DNA of 64,000 bases from an uncultured Succinatimonas sp. (GCF_905203285.1 NZ_CAJKVK010000002.1:1-64000), one strand, 5' to 3'; counted from the first letter of the stretch, positions 26,902 through 36,407 are shown. A program made the numbers and translations. The notes: a model not told the origin generated them from the letters alone.

Positions 26902-28503
26902 TTAGTGGCGGAAATGACGCATGCCGGTAAATACCATGGCAATACCGTGTTCGTCAGCGGCTTTAATCACTTCTTCATCACGAATTGAACCGCCCGGCTG
27001 GATAATGCACTTAATGCCTGCAGCTGCTGCGGCATCAACACCGTCACGGAACGGGAAGAAAGCATCAGATGCTAAAGCAGCGCCTTCAAGAGAGAGCTTG
27101 GCGTCTTCAGCGCGCAGGCAAGCGATACGGGCTGAGAATACGCGGCTTGTCTGACCGCAGCCGATGCCTAAAGTACGTTTATTGTTGGTGTAAACGATAG
27201 CATTTGATTTGGTGTACTTGCAGACTTTCCAAGCAAAGAACAATTCTTCAAGTTCATCTTCGGTCGGAGCACGTTTGGTTACGACCTTAAGTTCCTCACG
27301 CTTGACGGTTTCAGTGTCGGCTTCCTGAACTAAAAGGCCGCCGTTTACGCGCTTGAAGTCCATACGCTTAGGGGAAATGCTCAAATCACCGATTTCAAGC
27401 AAACGGATGTTTTTCTTGCGGGCAACTTCTTCTTTAGCTTCTTCAGTAACGTGCGGAGCTACGATAACTTCGCAGAACTGGCGATCGATGATGGCTTTGG
27501 CTGCATCTTTATCAAGAGTACGGTTAAAAGCTATGATGCCGCCGAAAGCAGATTCAGGATCGCAGGCAAAAGCATTGTCATAAGCTTCAACCAAAGTCTG
27601 TCCTAAAGCTACGCCGCACGGATTGGCATGCTTGACGATGACGCAGCAGGGCTTGTCGAATTCGCGGACGCATTCAATAGCGGCGTCAGTATCGGCGATA
27701 TTGTTATAGGAAAGCTCTTTACCTTGGAGCTGCTTTGCAGTGGCGATGCAGGCGCATTTAACGTCAGCTTCTTTATAGAAGGCGGCTTTCTGGTGAGGGT
27801 TTTCACCGTAGCGCATGTTCTGCAGTTTAATGAACTGCTGATTTAAAGTACGCGGGAAATGGCGTTCGGCACCGTCATCAATACCATAGTCAGGAGCCTT
27901 AAGACCGAAATAGTTGGCGATAGCACCGTCATAAGCTGCGGTATGTTCAAAAGCGGCTACGGCTAAATCGAAACGGGTTTCATAAGTAAGCGAACCTTCG
28001 TTTGCATCCATTTCTTTTATAACGCGATCATAATCGGAAGCTCTTACGACAATGGCTACGTCGCGATGATTCTTTGCGGCGGCGCGAACCATGGTAGGCC
28101 CGCCGATATCAATGTTTTCAATAGCTTTTTCAAGAGAACAGTTAGGATCGGAAACGGTTTTGACGAACGGGTACAAATTGACGCAGACAAGATCGATTGC
28201 TTTGATGCCGTGCTCCTGCATAACGCCTTCATCGGTACCGCGACGGCCTAAGATTCCTCCGTGAACCAAAGGATGCAGGGTCTTGAGTCTGCCGCTCATC
28301 ATTTCAGGGAAACCGGTATAGTCGGAGACTTCAATGACCTTAACGCCATTTTCTTCAAGTAATTTGGCGGTGCCGCCGGTTGAAAGAATTTCGACATTGC
28401 GCTTTGCCAGCTCTTTGGCAAATTCAACGACGCCGGTTTTATCGGAAACGCTGATTAAGGCTCTTTTGATAGGACGATAAAGATCCATCTTAGAAGACTC
28501 CAT
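26902..28503 (-). CDS. purH: Bifunctional AICAR formyltransferase / IMP cyclohydrolase
   Basis: A 533-residue bifunctional enzyme for the last two steps to IMP. The N-terminal cyclohydrolase domain starts [20 protein letters not shown] and contains STGGTAKLL and [13 protein letters not shown]. The C-terminal formyltransferase domain carries the catalytic Lys-His in [11 protein letters not shown], then [14 protein letters not shown] and a C-terminal [13 protein letters not shown]. Length matches the family (529 in E. coli). It is the first gene of purHD. A TAAAAT -10 candidate (28567-28572) lies upstream on this strand, with a GCAACGCGTTTTTC element just after it that loosely resembles a PurR operator. 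Confidence 0.97.
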   Translation of the reverse strand: MESSKMDLYRPIKRALISVSDKTGVVEFAKELAKRNVEILSTGGTAKLLEENGVKVIEVSDYTGFPEMMSGRLKTLHPLVHGGILGRRGTDEGVMQEHGIKAIDLVCVNLYPFVKTVSDPNCSLEKAIENIDIGGPTMVRAAAKNHRDVAIVVRASDYDRVIKEMDANEGSLTYETRFDLAVAAFEHTAAYDGAIANYFGLKAPDYGIDDGAERHFPRTLNQQFIKLQNMRYGENPHQKAAFYKEADVKCACIATAKQLQGKELSYNNIADTDAAIECVREFDKPCCVIVKHANPCGVALGQTLVEAYDNAFACDPESAFGGIIAFNRTLDKDAAKAIIDRQFCEVIVAPHVTEEAKEEVARKKNIRLLEIGDLSISPKRMDFKRVNGGLLVQEADTETVKREELKVVTKRAPTEDELEELFFAWKVCKYTKSNAIVYTNNKRTLGIGCGQTSRVFSARIACLRAEDAKLSLEGAALASDAFFPFRDGVDAAAAAGIKCIIQPGGSIRDEEVIKAADEHGIAMVFTGMRHFRH

Positions 28504-28910
28504 AAATAAAAATAAGACAGATTAAGCAAAGAACAGAGAGATTCTTTGTAAGAAAAACGCGTTGCTATTTTACATCAAACGAAGAAAAATCCGCGGATTT
28601 TTCTCGCTTGCTCTTTGAGAAAAACGCAAAAGGCGGTTGTTGAGATCAATTTTCAGCGTAAAAAGGTCATTAATCTTTTGATCATGAGCTCACGTGCCGC
28701 ATTTTTTTCAGCTTTTTAGCAGTTTTTTGTTGATCATTTAACTAAGTTGTGGTGAAATTTATAAGTTTTTTTAAATACCCTTGCGCTGCAGTCGTTGCTG
28801 TAGAGCAGGAATGAATTTTCGATACTGTGATTTTTACGGCTTTATAAAATGACTGTTTCTGTAAAATTCGCAGTTAAAAATCAAAATTAATAAATTATTA
28901 GGGAAAAATT
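28504..28910. other. Divergent purH-hup intergenic region
   Basis: This 407-base gap contains no credible gene. It holds the purH promoter candidate on the minus strand, a perfect 20-bp palindrome at 28584-28603, and an AT-rich stretch before hup with TATAAAAT-like (about 28842) and TAAAAT-like hexamers that could be hup promoters. Its length suggests several regulatory inputs. Confidence 0.6.
28584..28603. repeat. Perfect 20-bp palindrome
   Basis: GAAAAATCCG followed directly by its reverse complement CGGATTTTTC, with no loop. It lies about 80 bases upstream of purH. The lack of loop fits a dimeric repressor site better than an RNA hairpin, but no known operator was recognised. Confidence 0.6.
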
Positions 28911-29189
28911 ATGAATAAGTCTGAACTCATTGAGCAGATTGCAAAGCGTTCCGGTTTGTCTTTAGCAGGTTCTCGCCGTGCTTTAGACGCAGTTTTGGCA
29001 AGTGTCAGCGAAGCTTTATCCGAAGGTGACCGCGTTCAGTTGGTTGGCTTTGGCACTTTTAAGATCACCGAGCGCAATTCACGCGAAGGCCGCAACCCTA
29101 AGACCGGCGAAGTTATCCAGATCCCGGCTTCCAAGACCCCTTCCTTCACTGCCGGTGCCGAGTTGAAGAAAGCCGTTAACGGTCGTTAA
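28911..29189 (+). CDS. DNA-binding protein HU
   Basis: A 92-residue histone-like protein that bends DNA and organises the nucleoid. It starts [17 protein letters not shown], contains [26 protein letters not shown] (the beta-arm signature RNPKTG) and ends AELKKAV. This is HU rather than IHF by arm sequence and length. Near purHD and yjaG, as is hupA in E. coli, so it may be the HU-alpha orthologue; which HU subtype is not certain. Terminator 32 bases downstream. Confidence 0.95.
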   Translation: MNKSELIEQIAKRSGLSLAGSRRALDAVLASVSEALSEGDRVQLVGFGTFKITERNSREGRNPKTGEVIQIPASKTPSFTAGAELKKAVNGR

Positions 29190-29220
29190 TTTTTACTCTA
29201 AAACTTTAAAAGAGACATTG

Positions 29221-29248
29221 ACCCTGCTTGATTTTGCAGGGTTTTTTG
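29221..29248 (+). terminator. Rho-independent terminator after hup
   Basis: ACCCTGC pairs with GCAGGGT around an 8-base loop and a T run follows. It abuts the 3' end of the convergent lolB gene. Confidence 0.88.
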
Positions 29249-29251
29249 TCT

Positions 29252-29857
29252 TTAGTTGATGGTCAATACTTCATTTAATCTTACTTTAAGTAAAGTATCT
29301 TCATTGCTTATTTGATAGTCTGTCGGCAATGCGTAATCATTAAAATCGGCAAATTTTTGATATTCAACCAAAAATCCTGCGATGACCGCACTTTGATATT
29401 TTCCTGAAGCATCTTTTAACGCCATGCCCTGCGGAATACCGAGCATGATGTCTTTTAGGTTGTTTACGGGAAGGGACAGCCCGTAGATTTCCTTAATTAA
29501 GGCTTCGCCGTCATGGCTTGTGTAGACTTTGCCGTTAACTATCAACATTGCTTTATCTTTGTCGGCAGTTAATTTACCGATTTGGCTGCCAAGTGATGAA
29601 ATCAATTCAAGGCTGTAGGATTCATTTTTTAAATTGTAAATATAGTTGGCACTCATGCGCCCTTGGGGATTTTGAATGCCGATACGACCTTTTAAGTTTA
29701 AATTTTTAACCGTTTTTAATTTATCCTGCATGAGTGTCCAATAACTGTCGGGGATATAGCTTATTTCTTTTTGTTCAATCGGACTTTGGCAGGCGGCAAG
29801 AAGTAATGCAAAAGCGCTTGCGGTTAAAGGCAGTATTAACTTTTTAATTCTTTTCAT
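29252..29857 (-). CDS. lolB: Outer-membrane lipoprotein insertase LolB
   Basis: A 201-residue lipoprotein that accepts lipoproteins from LolA and anchors them in the outer membrane. It has a lipoprotein signal with lipobox LLAAC (Cys23), then a LolB-type beta-barrel start WTLMQDKLKTVKNLNLKGRIGIQNPQGRMSANYIYN, with the family's GRIG region. Length is close to E. coli LolB (207). It begins three bases after ycaO ends, so the two are translated together; in E. coli lolB sits in another operon (with ispE). The LolCDE genes are at 41.4-44.5 kb, but LolA is not in the window. Confidence 0.85.
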   Translation of the reverse strand: MKRIKKLILPLTASAFALLLAACQSPIEQKEISYIPDSYWTLMQDKLKTVKNLNLKGRIGIQNPQGRMSANYIYNLKNESYSLELISSLGSQIGKLTADKDKAMLIVNGKVYTSHDGEALIKEIYGLSLPVNNLKDIMLGIPQGMALKDASGKYQSAVIAGFLVEYQKFADFNDYALPTDYQISNEDTLLKVRLNEVLTIN

Positions 29858-29860
29858 AAT

Positions 29861-31594
29861 TTATTCCCTGATTTTTTCGTAAATTTTAATAAGTTTTTCG
29901 TGAGCTTTAAAACTATCTAAAGTTAAGACATTCTTCGGCAGTCCGTAAAAATGATCGTTGCCTTCAATATGACTTAAAACTTTTTGGACGGTTTCTTCAC
30001 CGTAAAGTAAGGTAAAACAACGGTGTAAATCTTTAAATAACAGAGGATCGTCAATGCATTCAAGCATTTTTTCAAGACAACGGTAAAAGTTAAGATCGGC
30101 TTCATCAAAGATTGCCGCGTTGAAATTAAGCGTCCACTTGGCGTAAAAGAGAGCGTTGTCATAATCTTTTAAGGCTAGATAAAGAAGGCATTTTAATTGC
30201 CCAAAACGCAGATTCTTTAATGCGGGAATGTCATCAGCGATGATGCCTAAAGATTCAAATACGGGAGCGTCGTCGGAAAAATCGGCGTCTTCTATTTTGC
30301 AAAGAAGCGCGGCAATTTCATCTTCACAAGGAGCTTTGGCGTTGAGTTCTAAAATTTCATTAATAAGTGAAAAGCCCGCAGCGCAGTTATTGTACGCAAG
30401 ATCGTCTATAGGGTACACCTCGGACATACCGGGAATGATTATGCGGCAGACAGGCAGGTTCGCGGCGGTATAAAAACGCTCATAAATTTTAAAGCCTTCT
30501 TTTTTAATAAGTTCTTTTAAGAACTCATATTGTAAAGAAGTAGTTCCGGCAAAATTTACTGGCGAAAAAGCAAAATCGGACTTTGCTTTAAACATTTCAA
30601 GCGGCAGTATGCCCGTTGAATCGATAAAATGGCTTTCAAGATTGGTCGGGTCGGCATAAATCTCAGGTTCTAAGGAAGGCTCGGCAAAGTCATCGCAATC
30701 ATTAAGATTGCGCCCTTGCAGGAGTTCACTTAACGTTCTGTCAAGCGCGACTTCAAAAAGAGGATGAGATCCGAAAGCGGCAAAGCAGGTGCCGTTTTTT
30801 TCATTAAACAAAACCACGCATACTACGGGAAATTTTCCGCCAAGAGATGCGTCGTAGCAAACGGCTTTAAAAGATCCTGCATTTAACAGGTCAAGCGTGT
30901 GTAAAAGTTTGGGGAATTTTGCAATGTAGTCTTTAGGAACCTCAGGCAGGGCATAGGCATTTTTTATAATAGTGCTTTTAGTATAGCGCTCGATGATTTC
31001 CGATAAAGCCTGCACTGCGGCTTCTTCTTTAGTATTACCGGCGCTCATGCCGTTTGAGGCGTAAAGATTATCGATAAGGTTAACGGGGAAAAATACGGTT
31101 TTTTTAGAAAAGGCTTCAGTAAAAGGCAGGGAGCAGATACCGCGTCCGTTTACGGCGCCTTGCTTGTCAATTAAAACCTCAAGACTTAATTCATTATCGG
31201 TTAGATAAAATTTTTTTAAAGAAGCATTTAAGATCTCTTTAAAAAGATCTTTTTTAGGCAGATTTAGGTCGGTCCATTTTTCATCTTCGTAGTGGACGAA
31301 AGGTTCTTTCCCGATTTTAGGACCCAAATAGTAGTCGCTAAAGAATATGTGCGTATAAAGACGCTCAAAGAGTTCTCCGTAAGCTGAGGCTAAAGCGGCA
31401 AGCTTGCTTGTGCCTTTTCCGTTTGAGTACACAAAAGGACTTACGGATGATTCTATATTGATTGAATAGATATCCGGCAGCGGATGTAAAAACGGGTGCT
31501 CGATAATTTTAAGATCAAGTTCTTGGGCGCGAGATCTGAAAAGTGCGATGCTCTCTTCAAGCGGAGCATCTTTTCCTGCAATATAAGTTGGCAT
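29861..31594 (-). CDS. ycaO: YcaO protein, accessory factor for ribosomal protein S12 methylthiolation
   Basis: A 577-residue protein that matches E. coli YcaO along its length (586 residues there): it starts PTYIAGKDAPLEESIALF, followed by FVYSNGKGTSKLAALASAYGELFERL and EEAAVQALSEIIERY, which carry the ATP-binding acidic residues of the YcaO fold. The C-terminal half is a helical TPR-like region (LKNLRFGQLKCLLYLALKDYDNAL). YcaO enzymes activate amide backbones with ATP; the E. coli protein is implicated in RimO-dependent S12 modification. No peptide-precursor gene lies nearby, so a peptide-toxin role is unlikely. Confidence 0.9.
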   Translation of the reverse strand: MPTYIAGKDAPLEESIALFRSRAQELDLKIIEHPFLHPLPDIYSINIESSVSPFVYSNGKGTSKLAALASAYGELFERLYTHIFFSDYYLGPKIGKEPFVHYEDEKWTDLNLPKKDLFKEILNASLKKFYLTDNELSLEVLIDKQGAVNGRGICSLPFTEAFSKKTVFFPVNLIDNLYASNGMSAGNTKEEAAVQALSEIIERYTKSTIIKNAYALPEVPKDYIAKFPKLLHTLDLLNAGSFKAVCYDASLGGKFPVVCVVLFNEKNGTCFAAFGSHPLFEVALDRTLSELLQGRNLNDCDDFAEPSLEPEIYADPTNLESHFIDSTGILPLEMFKAKSDFAFSPVNFAGTTSLQYEFLKELIKKEGFKIYERFYTAANLPVCRIIIPGMSEVYPIDDLAYNNCAAGFSLINEILELNAKAPCEDEIAALLCKIEDADFSDDAPVFESLGIIADDIPALKNLRFGQLKCLLYLALKDYDNALFYAKWTLNFNAAIFDEADLNFYRCLEKMLECIDDPLLFKDLHRCFTLLYGEETVQKVLSHIEGNDHFYGLPKNVLTLDSFKAHEKLIKIYEKIRE

Positions 31595-31710
31595 GAGAAA
31601 CAGTCTTACAATATGAAGTCTAAAAACGTATAAAAGGATAACATAGATTAAGAGAGTCTTTGATTAAGAGAAAAAACACATTTTCCGCTTTTTAGAAAAA
31701 GCTTTTACTC

Positions 31711-31719
31711 TGCTACAAT
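31711..31719 (+). promoter_or_regulatory. Sigma-70 promoter for the membrane protein-asd pair
   Basis: Extended -10 TGCTACAAT (31711-31719) with TTTAGA at 31691-31696 as a -35 at 17-base spacing. It lies about 30 bases upstream of the next start. Confidence 0.6.
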
Positions 31720-31751
31720 GCAGGCGTCTTAAATATTTTCTCGGGTGTTTT

Positions 31752-32228
31752 ATGAGTGAAGGCACAGATCCTGGAAAACTAAATCTTTTGCAAAGATGGG
31801 CTTTATGGTTTAAGCGTAACTATAAAGTATGCTTTGTCGTGTTGGTCATTTTTGCCGCGTACGTGATTTATGCGGAAAAATTTAGGCCAAACGATGAGCT
31901 TTTAACGCTTGATGATTTAAAAAACGCGCTGCCGGTTCCTGTGGATGAGGATACGGTAATAGCTCAAATTGATGATTTGCCCGATGAACTTGTCATGCAT
32001 GTGGTAAAAGATGACGATCTCTATGCACGCGCAACGCCGGAGCAATTAAACAAAAGTCTCGATAATATCGCAAAAAATGCACAAAGATTGTGCGCAAACC
32101 CCATATTGGGAAATATTCTTTCATCGGGACGCCGAGTTACCGTATTATTACGTAACGAATCTCACACTTATGAACGTAAAATCGCAATTGCCAAGTGTGA
32201 ATTAAATAACGCAAACAAGACTGAATAG
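31752..32228 (+). CDS. Single-pass membrane protein of unknown function
   Basis: A 158-residue protein not recognised by family. It has a basic, aromatic N-terminus (LQRWALWFKRNYK), one transmembrane helix at about 28-45 (VCFVVLVIFAAYVIYAE), and an acidic, mostly helical periplasmic domain with the two Cys in RLCANP and AKCELN. The topology is probably N-in. The stop codon TAG overlaps the AGGTG ribosome site of asd, so it is translationally coupled to lysine/threonine/peptidoglycan precursor synthesis. Whether that link is functional is unknown. Confidence 0.75.
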   Translation: MSEGTDPGKLNLLQRWALWFKRNYKVCFVVLVIFAAYVIYAEKFRPNDELLTLDDLKNALPVPVDEDTVIAQIDDLPDELVMHVVKDDDLYARATPEQLNKSLDNIAKNAQRLCANPILGNILSSGRRVTVLLRNESHTYERKIAIAKCELNNANKTE

Positions 32229-32237
32229 GTGTTCACA

Positions 32238-33350
32238 ATGCAAAAGTTGGGCATGATCGGCTGGCGCGGCATGGTCGGTTCCGTATTGATGGATCGTATG
32301 CTGCAGGAACATGACTTTGATAAAGTCGAGCCTTTGTTCTTTTCTACTTCACAGGCAGGACAGGATGCACCTGCCGTTAACGGTAAAAATACCGGCAAAC
32401 TTGCCGACGCATACGATTTAGACGCTCTTAAATCAACAGATATCATTATTTCCTGCCAAGGCGGCGACTATACGTCAAAGATGTACGGAAAACTGCGTGA
32501 GTCCGGATGGAACGGCTATTGGATTGATGCCGCATCGACTTTACGTATGGATGACAAAGCCGTCATTATTTTGGATCCGGTAAATAAGAATGTAATTGAT
32601 GACGCTTTAAATGCCGGCATGAAAACTTTCGTCGGCGGCAACTGCACCGTAAGTTTGATGTTAATGGCATTGGCTGGTTTATTTAAAGCCGATTTGATTG
32701 AATGGATTTCTTCTTCAACTTATCAGGCCGCATCAGGCGCCGGCGCCAAGAACATGCGCGAACTTCTGTTGCAGATGGGATGCCTGCATGACTGCGTAAA
32801 AGCCGAGCTTTCCGATCCGCATTCTTCAATTTTGGATATTGAAAAGAAAGTACGTGCCTGCATGAATGCCGAAGATTTCCCTACCGAAAACTTTACCGCT
32901 CCTCTTGCCGGCAGCGTTCTTCCCTGGATTGATAAGGAAATGCCTTTAGGCCAGAGCCGTGAGGAGTGGAAGGGTATGGCCGAGACCAACAAGATCTTAG
33001 GTTATGCGCCTGCAACCGTACCGGTTGACGGCAACTGTGTACGTATCAGTTCCATGCGCTGCCATAGCCAGTCATTGACCATCAAGCTTAAAAAGGATGT
33101 TCCGGTCGAGGAAATCGAAAGCCTTATTGCCGCACAGAATGAGTGGGTACGCGTTATTCCGAACAGAAAGGACGTAACCTTGCAGGAGCTTACTCCGGCT
33201 AAAGTTTCAGGATCTTTAAATGTTCCTATCGGACGTATCCGCAAGATGATGATGGGCGGGGAATATCTTTCTGCTTTTACCGTAGGCGATCAGCTGTTAT
33301 GGGGTGCCGCCGAGCCGCTGCGCCGCATGCTGCGACTTTTAGTTGACTAA
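32238..33350 (+). CDS. asd: Aspartate-semialdehyde dehydrogenase
   Basis: A 370-residue NADP-dependent enzyme that makes aspartate semialdehyde for lysine, threonine, methionine and diaminopimelate. It starts [21 protein letters not shown], near-identical in pattern to the E. coli enzyme; the active-site Cys is in GGNCTVSLM, and the substrate-binding [12 protein letters not shown] lies near residue 275. A GTG at 32229 would overlap the previous stop, whereas the ATG at 32238 has AGGTG at six bases, so the ATG is chosen. A hairpin terminator follows. Confidence 0.97.
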   Translation: MQKLGMIGWRGMVGSVLMDRMLQEHDFDKVEPLFFSTSQAGQDAPAVNGKNTGKLADAYDLDALKSTDIIISCQGGDYTSKMYGKLRESGWNGYWIDAASTLRMDDKAVIILDPVNKNVIDDALNAGMKTFVGGNCTVSLMLMALAGLFKADLIEWISSSTYQAASGAGAKNMRELLLQMGCLHDCVKAELSDPHSSILDIEKKVRACMNAEDFPTENFTAPLAGSVLPWIDKEMPLGQSREEWKGMAETNKILGYAPATVPVDGNCVRISSMRCHSQSLTIKLKKDVPVEEIESLIAAQNEWVRVIPNRKDVTLQELTPAKVSGSLNVPIGRIRKMMMGGEYLSAFTVGDQLLWGAAEPLRRMLRLLVD

Positions 33351-33371
33351 AAAACTGAAAAATGAGTCTAG

Positions 33372-33397
33372 TTAACCCCGCTTTTTTGCGGGGTTAA
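33372..33397. terminator. Hairpin terminator between asd and smrA
   Basis: A perfect 10-bp stem TTAACCCCGC / GCGGGGTTAA with a TTTTTT-containing loop. There is little T run after it, so it may act in both directions less efficiently. Confidence 0.65.
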
Positions 33398-33412
33398 TCA
33401 TATGGAGTAAAG

Positions 33413-34033
33413 TCAGCGCCTTGCGTGCCGTTCACGGTTTAAAGCCGAAGCTTTATCTCCTTTCTTTAAAATCACCATAACCGCACCGGTTCCGCCTTTA
33501 AAATCAGGCGCGCTGTGATAAGCGATGACGTCATTCATCTGTTTTAACCAATGGGCGACATAGCTTTTCATTTGAGCTTTTTTGACCTGACGACTGCCTT
33601 TGCCGTGAATGATGAGAACGCAGCGGAATTCTTCCTGTTTGGCGTGCCTGATAAATGCCCTTACGATTTCATAGGCTTCTTCAATGGTTTTGCCGTGCAG
33701 ATCGATAAAATCGGCTTCACGGTATTCGCCGTTTTTAAGCTTACGCAGAAGATAGGGCTGCGCCCCGGGAGTCTTCCAGGATAAAACCTCGTTAGGATCG
33801 ACAATCGGGACGAAAGCGGATGAAACATGATCGTCAAATTCCTGCTTATTATCCCGCTCCGCCGCTTCTCGTTTGATATTAGACAGTTCTTTATCCATTA
33901 AAGCCGTTGTTTTTACTATCGTATCCTGTTTAAGTTTGTCGACTTTGCCTACGGCGGCGGCAAAGTCGATTTCCTGTCCGTTATCTTCAGGTAAATCGAG
34001 CAGATCGGCAAAAACTTCTTTGTCTTCTGACAT
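33413..34033 (-). CDS. smrA: Smr-domain endonuclease, SmrA (YdaL)-like
   Basis: The protein (206 residues from the ATG at 34033) has a C-terminal Smr domain: IDLHGKTIEEAYEIVRAFI, VLIIHGKGSR, LKQMNDVIAYHSAPDFKGGTGAVMVIL and the closing RERHARR. The LRKLKNGEY lead-in and NRERHA end match SmrA (YdaL) better than SmrB. Smr domains nick or cleave nucleic acids. The N-terminal half is acidic and disordered-looking. The upstream ATG at 34066 would overlap mtnN; the one at 34033 has AGAGG at six bases and is ten bases past the mtnN stop. Confidence 0.85.
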   Translation of the reverse strand: MSEDKEVFADLLDLPEDNGQEIDFAAAVGKVDKLKQDTIVKTTALMDKELSNIKREAAERDNKQEFDDHVSSAFVPIVDPNEVLSWKTPGAQPYLLRKLKNGEYREADFIDLHGKTIEEAYEIVRAFIRHAKQEEFRCVLIIHGKGSRQVKKAQMKSYVAHWLKQMNDVIAYHSAPDFKGGTGAVMVILKKGDKASALNRERHARR

Positions 34034-34043
34034 GTTGTGCCTC

Positions 34044-34736
34044 TTAAAGCTTATCGACAAGAGCACAGACGATTTTTACGCTGTTGTTTACGGCAACGTC
34101 CATAAAGTCTACGGATGCTTTAGGTGAATTATCGTCAGCCATATCAGATACCGAGCGGATCACGAGAAAAGGAACTTTAAAATCAGTGCAGACGTGGGCT
34201 ATTGCCGCTCCTTCCATTTCGGTGACGAGAGCCTCAGGGAAGGTCTCAATCATCTTGCGGGTTTTTGCTTTGTCCGAGATAAACTGATCGCCTGATAAAA
34301 CCACTCCTTCATAGACATTAAAGCCTTCAATGGAGGAAGAGATTTCACGAGCCTTTTGCAACAGGTTCTCATCGGCTTTAAAGTATTGCTCGAACATCGG
34401 GACCTGACCTTTTTTATAGCCGAAAACAGTTATGTCATAGTCATGATAGGCCGCAGCGGTGGAAAATACGATATCGGCAATTTTTAATTTGGTGGAAACG
34501 GCACCTGCGATGCCGGTATTGATTACCGCGTCAACCTTGAATTTTTCAATAAGCAGTGTGGCTGTGACTGCGGCACAGACTTTGCCGATACCCGATCTTG
34601 ATAAAACTATCTCTTTATTGTTGAGCTTACCGATAAAAAATTCATGGACGCCGATTGTTTCAATTCTTTTATCAGTCATAAGGGAAGAAAGTTTGGCAAC
34701 TTCCTCATCCATGGCTCCGATAATTCCTAATTTCAT
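34044..34736 (-). CDS. mtnN: 5'-methylthioadenosine/S-adenosylhomocysteine nucleosidase
   Basis: A 230-residue nucleosidase that recycles MTA and SAH, by-products of polyamine synthesis and methylation. It starts MKLGIIGAMDEEVAKL, contains the catalytic Glu in SRSGIGKV and the MEGAAIAHVC purine/ribose site, VNTGIAGAV, and closes with VIRSVSDMAD where the catalytic Asp lies. Length is the same as E. coli MtnN (232). It is followed by smrA in an apparent two-gene operon. Confidence 0.96.
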   Translation of the reverse strand: MKLGIIGAMDEEVAKLSSLMTDKRIETIGVHEFFIGKLNNKEIVLSRSGIGKVCAAVTATLLIEKFKVDAVINTGIAGAVSTKLKIADIVFSTAAAYHDYDITVFGYKKGQVPMFEQYFKADENLLQKAREISSSIEGFNVYEGVVLSGDQFISDKAKTRKMIETFPEALVTEMEGAAIAHVCTDFKVPFLVIRSVSDMADDNSPKASVDFMDVAVNNSVKIVCALVDKL

Positions 34737-34913
34737 GAGTGTCTTGTCTCCAACATATTAATTTTTCGTCAATTGTAACAGCGCAGTAGCCTTTTTAGTA
34801 AAGGCAGGCTGCGGATTTGCATGAAAATTTAAGAAACAGGCTCAGAATCAACACCTTTTTTCTAAAGAAAAATGTGCGTTAAGTTTCACCTTTAAGATCA
34901 AATTTGTCGGTTT

Positions 34914-34933
34914 TTTTGAGAGTTCTCTCAAAA
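34914..34933. repeat. 9-bp inverted repeat upstream of glgC
   Basis: TTTTGAGAG and CTCTCAAAA separated by two bases. It lies about 100 bases before glgC in the divergent gap with mtnN and could be an operator. Confidence 0.45.
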
Positions 34934-35028
34934 GAAAGCATTTGCCGTGGTAATGCACTTTATATAGGTTCAAAATTAAAAGCAGAAAATTTTAATTAGA
35001 TCCTAAGCAACTTTAAAAGAGGTGTTAA

Positions 35029-36351
35029 GTGGATAACGTACGTGACGTGGCTAAACAAACATTAGCCCTTGTATTGGCCGGTGGCCGCGGCAGCCGTTTA
35101 CGCATGCTCACAGACACAAGAGCAAAACCGGCAGTTTTCTTCGGCGGTAAGTTCCGCATCATTGACTTTGCTTTGTCAAATTGCGTTAACTCAGGTATTA
35201 CCAGAATCGGTGTCGTAACTCAGTATAAATCCCACAGCTTGCTGCGTCATATTCAGTCAGGCTGGAGCTTTTTGCGCAACCAGTTCAATGAGTTTATTGA
35301 TTTGCTCCCGGCTCAGAAGCGAGTTGACGAAGAACATTGGTATCAGGGTACCGCGGATGCCGTATATCAGAATATTGATATTATCCGTAATCATTTCCCT
35401 AAGTACATTGTCATTTTAGCCGGTGACCATATTTACAAGATGGACTATGCCGCAATGGTAATGGACCACATTCAGCACGGCGCTCCTCTTACCGTAGCCT
35501 GCATTCCTGCTCCTAGAGAGCAAGCTACCGCATTCGGCGTAATGAAGGTTGATGAAACCGGTCTTATCACCGACTTTATCGAAAAGCCTAAGGATCCTCC
35601 TCCTATGCCGGGCGATCCGACCAGAAGCTTGTGCTCAATGGGTATTTATGTCTTTGATGCCGAGTATCTGTATAAAGTATTGCAGCAGGATGCTGAAAAT
35701 CCTGATTCCCACCGTGACTTCGGTATGGACATTATCCCTGCATTAGTCCGTGAGAAGAAGGCTTATGCCCATGACTTTACCAAGTCATGCATCCGCAACC
35801 GCGGCAACAAGGACATCTGCTACTGGCGTGACGTCGGAACTTTGGATGCTTACTGGGAAGCTAACATGGATATCGCTTCCGTACAGCCTCAGTTGGACGT
35901 TTACGACACCAGCTGGCCGATTTGGACTTACCAGGTACAGATGCCGCCTGCAAAATACGTTCAGGACATCAACGGCACTTCTTCAATCGTAAGAAATTCC
36001 TTATGCTCTGCTGGATGCATTATTTCCGGATCGTCAATTTGCCATTCAGTGTTGTTCTCGGCTGCCCGCGTACACTCCAACTGTTTCTTGACTGATGCTG
36101 TCGTATTGCCGTTCTGCGTCGTTCATCGCGGATGCCGTTTGACTAAGGTAATTTTGGATCGCGGCGTAGAGCTTCCTCGTAATCTCATCATCGGTGAGAA
36201 CCCTGAGGTTGACGCCCGTCGCTTCTATCGTACCGAAGGCGGTGTAACTTTGGTCACGAGAAATATGATTAACAAACTGCGCGAGACCGAGCCTGAGTTG
36301 TTCAAAGATTTTGACAGTTACCGCTCCAATCGCTCAATCGAATATGTTTAG
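35029..36351 (+). CDS. glgC: Glucose-1-phosphate adenylyltransferase
   Basis: A 440-residue ADP-glucose pyrophosphorylase, the committed step of glycogen synthesis. Marks: LALVLAGGRGSRLRMLTDTRAKPAVFFGGKF split over the N-terminal nucleotide site, GTADAVYQN, ILAGDHIYKMDY, FIEKP, DFGMDIIP, YWRDVGTLDAYWEAN, and a left-handed helix C-terminal domain. Start is GTG with GAGGTG six bases upstream. It is alone: glgA, glgB, glgP and glgX are not in this window. Allosteric regulation by fructose-1,6-bisphosphate and AMP is typical for the family, but not visible here. Confidence 0.96.
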   Translation: MDNVRDVAKQTLALVLAGGRGSRLRMLTDTRAKPAVFFGGKFRIIDFALSNCVNSGITRIGVVTQYKSHSLLRHIQSGWSFLRNQFNEFIDLLPAQKRVDEEHWYQGTADAVYQNIDIIRNHFPKYIVILAGDHIYKMDYAAMVMDHIQHGAPLTVACIPAPREQATAFGVMKVDETGLITDFIEKPKDPPPMPGDPTRSLCSMGIYVFDAEYLYKVLQQDAENPDSHRDFGMDIIPALVREKKAYAHDFTKSCIRNRGNKDICYWRDVGTLDAYWEANMDIASVQPQLDVYDTSWPIWTYQVQMPPAKYVQDINGTSSIVRNSLCSAGCIISGSSICHSVLFSAARVHSNCFLTDAVVLPFCVVHRGCRLTKVILDRGVELPRNLIIGENPEVDARRFYRTEGGVTLVTRNMINKLRETEPELFKDFDSYRSNRSIEYV

Positions 36352-36374
36352 GCCTCACGTACCTTAACATTTGT

Positions 36375-36407
36375 AACCGCAGGCAGTGTCCTGCGGTTTG
36401 TTTTTTT
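36375..36407 (+). terminator. Rho-independent terminator after glgC
   Basis: AACCGCAGG pairs with CCTGCGGTT around a 6-base loop, and a T run follows. Confidence 0.9.

Noticed and set aside
29861..31594. ycaO as part of a thiazole/oxazole-modified peptide cluster
   Set aside because: The protein matches housekeeping YcaO over its whole length and no precursor peptide, dehydrogenase or exporter gene is nearby.
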